Source: Saccoglossus kowalevskii
Taxonomy: Eukaryota; Hemichordata; Enteropneusta; Harrimaniidae
DNA: 32,258 bases
Direction: 5' to 3'
NCBI RefSeq assembly: GCF_000003605.2
Contig: NW_003142798.1
Span: forward strand, 386,390-418,647
The translations under genes were made by a program, and so were the position numbers. The notes below the pieces were generated by a model that ran no database searches, was not told the origin of the DNA, and was given only the letters and a program-made list of their open reading frames with translations. Positions 25,360 through 32,258 of the stretch are shown here, piece by piece. Position 1 is the stretch's first letter. Each line of letters begins with the position of its first letter.

Positions 25360-28322
25360 CTACAAGTGAAAAACAAAGTATGGCAAACATTAAGAAGTTT
25401 TGAAACAAAGGTAGTATGGTGATTGTAATGACAGATGAAGTCATAATTACGTGAAATATAGCAGCAATCATTTGCAATCAGTGAAGGGATTCTATTTCCA
25501 TTGAATGCTACATTGTTGTTTTGTCTCATGTAAACAGAAGGAAGTGTTTGAATTCGCTGGAGTTAGGACCCGAATAGGATTTTTCACATGCAAACAAAAA
25601 CAAAATGGCAGGGAGTCTCACCATTCTGAGCTCCTGTGATAGTAATAGCCTTCAATGCTTGCGGTGGATTTAGTAAAGCATATGTAATAAAAGCCGGCAA
25701 ATGATGCACCATTAATGTCCTTAATAGTGTGATCTGGGACAAGAAAATGCTCCTGAAATAAAAAAAAATCAAATACATTTGATGTTGTATCAAAAAGTAA
25801 ATGTCAACAACAACAACAAGTTTGACACTTATATTTATAAATTATAAACAACTCATTATTCGTGGTATGTATCATCATTCGAATTGCATGGTTTTGCAAA
25901 CTCAATGTAAACATACTCTCCCAACGAACCCGTGTACAATAGCTATGATTGCACAGACCTTTAAAATATGCATTCAATTAAAGTTTGTGCAACTTTTGGC
26001 AGTGGAAATATAACAAGTCATTGACACAGTACCCATCATGTAATAGTAAACAATACTGAAATCAGTCAGCCATTGTCAATTAGAATCTGACTGATGTAGA
26101 AATTTTGTGTCAAGATTTACTTAAAGCTGGGGAGTTGTCACCTGCGCATGCGTCAGATGGCAATAGCGTGCCATTGTTTACAAACAAGCGTCTACTTATG
26201 AGCCTTTGGATTTTTAGTGTGTGTTGTTATCATCGCTTGGGACTCAATTCCCGCACGTGCGTAGGTGACGACCCTCTCGCTTTAATTTTTAACACACTTG
26301 ATGAACATATTCTGCTATGGTATAATGATGACAAAGATGTCCCTGTTGGAGCATGAGAGATTATGGCATCCTCCAGTGTTCGAGTTAAGTATAAATCTAA
26401 ACAAGAAAATACTTTTTCAAAAAGATACAATAAACAAAAACCAACCTCTGGATGTCAAAATTTTTTTTCCCAAAATTAAATTAGACTTATTTAAATGGAA
26501 TTGCATTCTGAAATACTGCTATACATATTACAAAGGAGGAATTTCAGTTTTTTAAAACATTATCAAATGAAGGCAGAGACGATTCAATACTACGGTAAAG
26601 TTTGAATAATAATGTAATGCATGCATAATTCAGTACTCACCTTCCATCTCATAAATACAAAATCTGTGTTTTTTAATTCTTCATAAGTAAAGGAGTCTGA
26701 ATTAAAAGTTTTGGCATATTGATAAAAAGATAAAAATTTTCCCTGAAAACAAAAAGTTTAAAACCATATAAGAAAATGAACTGGAGTATATAAAAAAAAT
26801 AAATAATATACATGTTGTTTTAAAATGCTACAGTCATTGCGCAGTGTCTATCAAAATTTTAAGCAAGAATACAATGATATGATGCAGAAAGCTGGTGCTT
26901 CAACTAACTTGACTAGCCAGCAGATACTAATATATATTTTTTGGGATTTATTGATAATCATTATTAGTCTTTACATACCACACATTAAGACAACTAAAAG
27001 TGACTTTCTGGCCAGGCCATCACACTGTACTACAGATCTGTACACATTATGCGGTAATAACAATACACTGCCCATGTTATCAAAAATGCAGGGAGTCAAG
27101 AGGGAAAACGAGAGAAGAGAATAAATAAAATGTAGAAGGGAAAAAAATACTTGTAGTTGATAATATTATAAGTTGGGCAATCTAATAATTACAAACATAG
27201 ACAATTTAGTCTTTTAAACATACCCAATGCTTTCGATCCACCTCTTCATCTGCATCCCACTTCCTCGTTAAAAATGGATATTTTTGGCTAATAATTTCAC
27301 CATCAAAGAAAGTTGTTAAGGTGGGAAATTCTTCTGTCAATCCTTTGATTTTAAGATATCCACAAAGGAAACTACTAGCTTCGTCTACGTGCTGTAATAA
27401 CAGTATGAAATATGTCATAATTCATTAAAGTTTTAAAAATATTGTAAAATATACATGTAAATGTATCGTAATCTGTAAAAGCTTGTTTCCTGTCTTATGA
27501 AAACATAGAAGAAATAAGTCGCATTCAATTATGAATCAAACAGAAAAAATATGTTTACTGGTCAAAGAACAAACAACACTAGACAAACAGTACTAGTATG
27601 TGTTTTTGCAGGCGAGAAGCAAAGCCCTATTTATTATGTTCAGAGTAATGATATGAATTATTTTTTGAACACCTTCATTCTAAGCCAAAGTGACAGAGGT
27701 CGCTGACCAGAGCTTTCACACAACTGGGTTCCGCCTACCGATACGTATAAGAATTCACTGCTTTGTGAATGAAACAATACATTTTATAGTTAAATATTTT
27801 TTTATTTGAATATTCACAGAATTTAGTGCATCTATTTTACTAAACAGCGAAATACGCGAAAATAAAACCCAGCTGGTAACTAACATTATTTACCGGGTAA
27901 TTTTATGAATTGTTTTATTATCTTGTTGTTGCTGTTTTTATTGTCAGTCAGTTCATATACAGCTATGTTTTCGATGAGTTTGAATATTATGCAGACAATA
28001 ATTCAACAACAAAAAAGACAAGCTGACAGTTGGCATAAATACACTGTTACATCTACATATAGGCACCAATACATGCATAGTAAAAGCACGACATGTCACA
28101 TACTGTAAACAAACGTACGAACTAAGACATTACAACAGAATCAACGCTTTTTTGCAACGTAACGCGCAACTGTACCTGCAACTCTACTTCGACGTCATAG
28201 CAATTACCCTTGCTTTTCTGATAACCTCGGAACTTCGAACCGCTGTAAAGAAGTGATCTGGTTACTCCTGGCTGCGTCGTGTTCGCCGGGGGAGGCGGGA
28301 CTAGTTCGATTTTGCCAGGCAT
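25296..28322 (-). CDS. GID4: GID4: CTLH/GID E3 ligase substrate receptor, 5 coding exons
   Basis: Joined exons are 28322-28176, 27391-27224, 26742-26641, 25752-25622 and 25359-25296 (203 residues). GID4 is the beta-barrel receptor that, in the CTLH (yeast GID) ubiquitin ligase, binds proteins with N-terminal Pro or similar degrons. Seen here: [13 protein letters not shown] then [18 protein letters not shown], the [20 protein letters not shown] block, [51 protein letters not shown] and the C-terminus HSVPIYEFR. From memory of the human structure, the pocket residues E237, S253, Y258 and Y273 correspond to E140, S156, Y161 and Y176 here, all kept. The start MPGKIE aligns with human MPVRTE; an in-frame ATG at 28391 would add 23 residues with no similarity and overlaps promoter motifs. 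The human Pro in HVPEHSAP is Leu here. The gene is divergent from ATPAF2. Confidence 0.96.
25622..25752 (-). CDS. GID4: GID4 coding exon 4 (degron pocket)
   Basis: 131 nt; starts in phase 0 at [13 protein letters not shown] and leaves TG of a Trp codon after HRSSE. The acceptor is TTTCAG and the donor GTGAGA. It carries most of the pocket residues: E140, I152, G154, S156, Y161 and Y176 in this protein's numbering. Confidence 0.95.
25753..26124. other. GID4 intron 3, proximal part
   Basis: AT-rich intron sequence with no separate gene seen. Intron 3 runs on to 26640 and contains the MITE at 26125-26281. Confidence 0.6.
26125..26281. mobile_element. TTAA-type MITE, family C, intact copy (GID4 intron 3)
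   Basis: 157 bp flanked by TTAA at 26121-26124 and 26282-26285. The inverted ends run AGCTGGGGAGTTGTCACCTG and AGCGAGAGGGTCGTCACCTA (second read inward from the right), about 28 bp in all. The interior TTGTTTACAAACAAGCGTC is shared with 7143-7290. The TTAA duplication suggests piggyBac-type mobilisation. It is non-coding. Confidence 0.82.
26641..26742 (-). CDS. GID4: GID4 coding exon 3
   Basis: 34 codons, phase 0 at both ends, acceptor TTTCAG and donor GTGAGT. It encodes [18 protein letters not shown] and ends in FVFMRWK. It is too short to stand out as an open frame and was found by similarity to human GKFLAFYQYAKSFNSDDF. Confidence 0.95.
26743..27223. other. GID4 intron 2
   Basis: AT-rich intron. 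A 99-codon frame on the plus strand (26825-27124) has no recognisable domain and is treated as chance. Confidence 0.6.
27224..27391 (-). CDS. GID4: GID4 coding exon 2
   Basis: 56 codons, phase 0 at both ends, acceptor TTACAG and donor GTATGT. It encodes [18 protein letters not shown] through [11 protein letters not shown], the most conserved part of the receptor barrel. Confidence 0.96.
27392..28175. other. GID4 intron 1
   Basis: 784 bp. Near 27846-27870 there is a short GCGAAATACGCGAAAATAAA string like parts of the family A and TTCGCTAA repeats. A plus-strand 67-codon frame starting with a hydrophobic run (27905) is probably fortuitous. Confidence 0.6.
28176..28322 (-). CDS. GID4: GID4 coding exon 1
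   Basis: 49 codons from [12 protein letters not shown] to YDVEVELQ, phase 0, donor GTACAG. It contains the Pro-rich leader and the first barrel strand ([11 protein letters not shown]). The donor is confirmed by clean joining to HVDEASS in exon 2, as in human LQHVDTGNS. The start is chosen by similarity. Confidence 0.92.
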
Positions 28323-28607
28323 TTTACCTGTACAATCCGTGTTTCCACCTAAGGGATTTCCCAAGTAAAAATGGCCGCTGAGGATTCCCACTCAACTCAC
28401 CTACGTTGCTCTCTCACATGTTACAACAACTTTGATTGGTCCATCGTTATTGAGACGATCCGATCCAGCCAATAACACTACAGTTTCTTTATTAGGTGGG
28501 GGAAAGTAGTAAATAACGGACGCTTAGGGGGCATTAAATTGAGACACATGGCTTTCTCGTATTTAGCCGGCGTGTAAATTCAGGAACATCCTACCCCAAA
28601 TATCACC
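28323..28607. promoter_or_regulatory. Bidirectional GID4/ATPAF2 promoter
   Basis: 285 bp between the two start codons. It contains a YY1-like AAAATGGCCGC at 28367-28377, ATTGG (CCAAT on the minus strand) at 28435-28439 and CCAAT on the plus strand at 28469-28473, so one CCAAT box faces each way about 30 bp apart. There is no obvious TATA box in a fitting place. The base composition is more balanced than the flanks. The shared-promoter role is inferred from spacing and motifs. Confidence 0.7.
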
Positions 28608-28701
28608 ATGCTTGTCCGATTTTCAGCCATCTGTTTTAGATGTCATAGTGAAAGATTAGCTCAGCAAGTGCGCCAGTGTCGTCAGATGTCATCGTTCAGA
28701 G
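28608..28701 (+). CDS. ATPAF2: ATPAF2 coding exon 1 (transit peptide)
   Basis: 31 codons plus one base, donor GTAAAT. It encodes the Arg-rich, hydrophobic presequence ending MSSFR. The donor is supported by correct phase with exon 2 (G plus AT gives Asp). The start is the first ATG facing right after the promoter, in a CACC-ATG-C context. Confidence 0.85.
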
Positions 28702-30285
28702 GTAAATTCCGCATTTATCCATAATATTAATAGGTTGCTGTAACCATTTCCATATAAAATTATTATTGACTGTAATATTGTTTTTGGTAGAAGTATGTTA
28801 ACCAAGAAGAATTTATCATTTTTTTCAAAATGTAGTTACAATCAATATGAAAGTCTTAAAACTAAAGGAAATTTACAATATTTGGAAATCTATGACAAGT
28901 ATAAACAAAATGTAAAATTAGGAATGAGATGCACTAAAAAGCACAATTTTTGTTAAAAATTCAATAACAAATGTGTTTGATTGGATGCTAACTGATGTTG
29001 TTCATATCATGGACCATACTATATATATAAGGTCTATGTTTATATATAAAGTGGGGACATGAGCCATATTTTCATTGGCTGTTATTATGATAAGCGGTTT
29101 GCTAAAAGTCTGGTTCTAGTGATGTCAAATTCACTGTAGCTGTGATTGGTCAAAGGGTTTTCAACCACCATTTTGAGTTTTAAAATTTATAGGTATACCG
29201 GTATTTCTGGAATAAATGTAAAAGTAATTCACTATTTTGTATATCTTCATAAAGCAACAAAATCAAATCATTCCCAAAAAGATGCATCTCATCTTCAAAT
29301 GTGTAAAGTAATTTAATTATTTTTTTAAATATTTTTCGCAGATATCAAAAGATTTTACAAGAATGTTAGCGTGACCCAAAATGATAGTATTTTCGAAATT
29401 AATCTTGATAATCGTAAGTTGAAGACACCTATGGGTAATATCTTCACTGTCCCTAATGAGCCACTAGCTATTGCCGTGGCAACTGAATGGGACTCACAAG
29501 CCAAATTAATACAGAGACATACCATGTATTTGGTAAGTAAAATATTGAATATATGTAAATATTTTTCTATAATTTCTTCGTTAATTTTGGACCAAATGGA
29601 CGTAATTACCCATCGAATACAGATCTTGATTATCTTTTTTTGAAAAATATAAAACAAATTATTTTGTTGAAAGGTTAAACTGAATGTTTAGAAATCTGTC
29701 AGTAAATGTGGGATAGTGAAACTTGCAAAGAGGCTTATAGCCAGCCAGCCATGATGTTCAGGAACAACAACTGCTAGTTGATATTGTAGTAGTGTAGATT
29801 TCACAGATCTATCAATAAAGCAGAGCTGTACTGCTTTTACAAAATGTTGTCACAGGATCTCACAAATTATTATAAATAGCAAACATTCTACCACTGAATG
29901 TACTGTATGTATCATATCAATCTGATTAAAATATATTATCCAATAGGTATGGGGCTCCAATTGTTTTTTTTGTTTGTCTTTTTTTGTTGTTGCTGTGAAT
30001 CAGTTCTTAGAAAATCATGTCCCAGTCGCCTAGAGAACTGATTAACGGCAAGAAAAACTAAAAAATCAATATATTCAGACTAAAATACAAATAAATGTTA
30101 TATAAAGAGTCATAAAAAAAAATTGGAGCCTCATACCTACATCAGATTTTAATCAGATTGGTATCATACATCTTTGTACCGTTTTAGAGTAATCTATGCA
30201 ATGCAGTACTGGACAATCCAGCTCAGAAGAACAAAGAAACAATAATCAAAACGATACTTCATTATTTGAAAACAGACACTGTCTG
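28608..30285 (+). CDS. ATPAF2: ATPAF2 (ATP12), F1-ATPase assembly factor, partial: first 3 exons
   Basis: Exons 28608-28701, 29342-29532 and 30188-30285 give 127 codons plus two bases; the remaining half lies beyond the window. Family knowledge: this matrix chaperone binds the F1 alpha subunit and prevents its aggregation until it pairs with beta. Seen here: a presequence-like start (MLVRFSAICFRCHSERLAQQ, rich in Arg, few acidic residues), then the ATP12 domain with KRFYKNVSVTQ, FEINLDNRKLKTPMGNIFTV, PNEPLAIAVATEWDSQAKLI and LCNAVLDNPAQKNKETIIKT. These align with human KRFYQNVSITQ, INLDHRKLKTP, LAIAVATEWDSQ and TSLDNPTQRNK. The human protein has about 289 residues. The last exon stops at TG, probably a Cys codon as in human TDTICYR. 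No exon with the next motif (CYRVEEPE-like, then WDP) is visible before 32258. Confidence 0.95.
28702..29341. other. ATPAF2 intron 1
   Basis: 640 bp of AT-rich intron with no further exon or recognised element. Confidence 0.6.
29342..29532 (+). CDS. ATPAF2: ATPAF2 coding exon 2
   Basis: 191 nt; acceptor TTTTCGCAG and donor GTAAGT. It encodes IKRFYKNVSVTQNDS through RHTMYL, strongly similar to the start of the human ATP12 domain. It ends in phase 0. Confidence 0.96.
29906..30171. mobile_element. Inverted-repeat element in ATPAF2 intron 2
   Basis: Arms of about 55 bp: TATCAATCTGATTAAAAT then GGTATGGGGCTCCAATT on the left, and the complement of ACCAATCTGATTAAAATC then GGTATGAGGCTCCAATT on the right. 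The middle is T-rich then A-rich, with a nested CAGTTCT/AGAACTG pair. It is non-coding and the target duplication is not clear. It ends about 16 bp before exon 3. Confidence 0.8.
30188..30285 (+). CDS. ATPAF2: ATPAF2 coding exon 3
   Basis: 98 nt; acceptor TTTTAG and donor GTGAGT. It encodes SNLCNAVLDNPAQKNKET then IIKTILHYLKTDTV and leaves TG of the next codon. It was found by similarity to human TLCNTSLDNPTQRNKDQLIR. Confidence 0.93.
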
Positions 30286-30416
30286 GTGAGTATTATGAAA
30301 GTAATTTTGTAGTGGTGAAATGAATTAATTAGTTTGTCCTTAAGACAGAAAATCACAGCATGAAATTTTCTTCTCTCAGCACCAAAAATAAAACAATTTA
30401 CAATATTATTCAGTAA

Positions 30417-30608
30417 GGGACGACGTCAAAAGATCGATGTCGGATAAAAAACTTATTTCCTTTAGTTTGGCGGGGGGCGTTGACTTCAAAAAGTTTCCAT
30501 CCTACAAAAACGATTTTATTTTTTAATGAAGTCAAAAAAATCTTGGAGTATTTGTAGTTCGTTTGGAATTAAGTTTTTTATCCGACATTGATTTTTTGAC
30601 GTCGTCCC
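30417..30608. mobile_element. Harbinger-like MITE in ATPAF2 intron 3
   Basis: 192 bp flanked by TAA at 30414-30416 and 30609-30611. Inverted ends of about 43 bp begin GGGACGACGTCAAAA and include ATGTCGGATAAAAAACTTA on both sides, with only two mismatches over that span. A 3-bp TWA-type duplication plus G-rich ends fits PIF/Harbinger; the class is inferred. The middle has a G run (TTGGCGGGGGGCG) and no coding capacity. Confidence 0.85.
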
Positions 30609-32003
30609 TAAGTACCAAATTAAGGACATTTGAATTAAATTGAAGATTATATTAATTATTTTCATTCATATGGGTACATGTCATTTGGATACAAGAAATT
30701 AAAATCAAATTGGGGTCATAGGACAAAATTTCTGTAAACAAGAGTTCCAAAATGAAAAATATCATTTTCTTTTTTCATTGGTTTCCTCAAAATTTTGCTT
30801 AGTCACATGGGCTAAAAAAGTTGGCTAGAATAATGCTGTTGATATAAATCCTAATTATTTTTGACTGTTACATTCAATTTAGTGAGTATCCTGTGCGATT
30901 ATGTTGTTACATTGTTTGATGACAATTTCTCTCCCATAATGCATTGCACACATGCTCAGGAGAATTTGACTTCAAACCTTCTGTTCCAGGAAATCTCATA
31001 GATAATATATGCACTATTAATTATAATTTCCTGCTCATATTCTCTACCAGATTCTGCCATAAATTCGCACATCCGAACAATCGCCCTGAGCGATTTGACG
31101 GTTGGTTGGCACTTATTTAGGGTTCAAAATTTCAAAAAAAGATCATCAAATATTTTAGGGGAACTTCTATTTTCATTAAAAAATCCAACTACGTCGAATG
31201 TCAATGCCGGCAGTTGGGCCACCCAAAACGAAAGAAACTATTGCAGTAGCTAATCTAAAATTTGATATATTTTTTCCTTGTTGAATTAAAAAGTAGATCG
31301 CCTAAAATTTCATTACAATATCACCCAGTGTAATTTTTCTCAAAAAAATCACATTAATGAACCTGGTACGTTAATTAATAATTAATCATTTTATTTTAAT
31401 TTTATTGGTAACAAAAGTATATTCTAAAGGAAGTTTCAAATATAAACAAACACAACTGCATTGCTTAGCAGCAAATGATTACTGTTGCGCAATGTGGCGT
31501 TTCACAATTGTTGATTATTACTTAGTAGTGATTCTAATAACGCACAAAAAATTAATTCATTGAATTGTTATGAAATGCAAATAAAAGTCAACTTATTTTC
31601 ATTGTAAGCAAATGATTCCGGTCGCATATAAACGCCCGAAACTGTAGGGTATCCGCCATGTTCTTTCTCTTGCATGAGTTGACCAAATAGGTCAAATCGC
31701 TAATTAACCAATCAAAATGCTGGATGATGCCAATGTGTTCAAATCACCATAACTCATTTAAATATGTTAATGTTATTGACCGCAATGCGGAAGAGATTTG
31801 CTGATATTGTAGTACGACCTTTTGGCTTGGATTTTGGAAAAACAGCATGATTTTTTTTCAAATAAAAAATAGTTGTTTTCAAAAGATAAACTGAGCATAG
31901 AAGAAGAATTTAACATTGTTTACAGTGATATCAGCTCATTGTCGAAACGAAGCTTACCCATTCACGCTAGTCACAATAAACACAGTGTTGAATAAAAACT
32001 TAA
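30609..32003. other. Right part of ATPAF2 intron 3, no exon seen
   Basis: No segment matches the rest of ATP12. One AG acceptor near 30881 is followed by about 12 open codons without similarity. There is an everted TGACC/GGTCA pair near 31680 and short hairpins only. Confidence 0.5.
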
Positions 32004-32258
32004 AGTGCCTGTGAAATGGCTGCTATTTTCACGCCTAAAATTATCCATTGATACATAAATATTATTAATTTTTATGTTTCTAAGCATGAATTATTATGAA
32101 TTATTGAAAAAATGTGTTTTAAACTCAATCTACTGCAACTTTATTTTGTGTATTTTAAAACGAGGCTCCTCATTAGCTTCTCATTTGCATACAGAAATTC
32201 CCCTTGTGACGTCAGAAGGGGAAGTCGTATGGCAGCTTGCATTGCCGATACGTGTAAA
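32004..32258 (+). mobile_element. Possible TTAA-type element cut by the window edge
   Basis: A TTAA at 32000-32003 is followed by AGTGCCTGTGAAATGGC, an end like those of TTAA-type MITEs. Toward the edge there is a more GC-balanced block with CCCCTTGTGACGTCAGAAGGGG, itself a near palindrome. The other end lies outside, so this rests on resemblance only. Confidence 0.3.

Noticed and set aside
27905-28108. Small frame starting with a hydrophobic signal-like run
   Set aside because: It lies in GID4 intron 1 on the opposite strand; the hydrophobic run comes from T-rich DNA, and there is no conservation or promoter evidence.
28323-28391. In-frame N-terminal extension of GID4 from an ATG at 28391
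   Set aside because: The 23 extra residues have no similarity, overlap the YY1-like motif and are more likely promoter or 5' UTR; MPGKIE aligns with the human MPVRTE start.
30882-30925. Candidate fourth exon of ATPAF2 after an AG at about 30881
   Set aside because: It stays open for only about 12 codons, has no good donor and does not resemble the CYRVEEPE segment that should follow.

Overview
This is nuclear DNA from an animal. It is AT-rich, its genes are split by introns with GT/AG borders, and all four recognisable genes are metazoan. The dense content of small non-autonomous DNA transposons suggests a marine invertebrate, but I see nothing that fixes the phylum. Every exon border below was read by eye from splice signals plus protein similarity recalled from memory; no search was run.

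Layout: (1) 1895-4985, minus strand: NDUFAB1, mitochondrial acyl carrier protein, four coding exons, 159 residues, apparently complete. (2) 4986-13384: 8.4 kb without a recognisable gene, holding a TTAA-flanked foldback transposon, MITEs and AT-rich DNA. (3) 13385-15292, minus strand: an intronless 635-residue BTB-BACK-Kelch protein. (4) 15293-25295: 10 kb without a recognisable gene, with a GC-richer LTR-like stretch, a minisatellite and a second copy of a long interspersed repeat. (5) 25296-28322, minus strand: GID4, substrate receptor of the CTLH/GID ubiquitin ligase, five coding exons, 203 residues. (6) 28608 onward, plus strand: ATPAF2 (ATP12), F1-ATPase assembly chaperone; three exons are present and the gene runs off the right edge.

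GID4 and ATPAF2 are head to head with only 285 bp between their start codons, so they probably share a promoter. From memory the same divergent pair exists on human 17p11.2, which would make this an old linkage. Two of the four genes (NDUFAB1, ATPAF2) are mitochondrial; the Kelch protein and GID4 are both substrate receptors of ubiquitin ligases (CUL3 and CTLH). The genes are otherwise functionally independent housekeeping genes.

The most unusual structure is at the 3' end of GID4. The last codons, the stop and a few 3' UTR bases form the first unit of a ~38-bp tandem array of about five and a half copies, so the authentic C-terminal coding sequence is embedded in a minisatellite. I found no evidence for a wholly new multi-gene system; the other observations concern transposon families, promoter motifs and the 5' and 3' ends of the Kelch gene.
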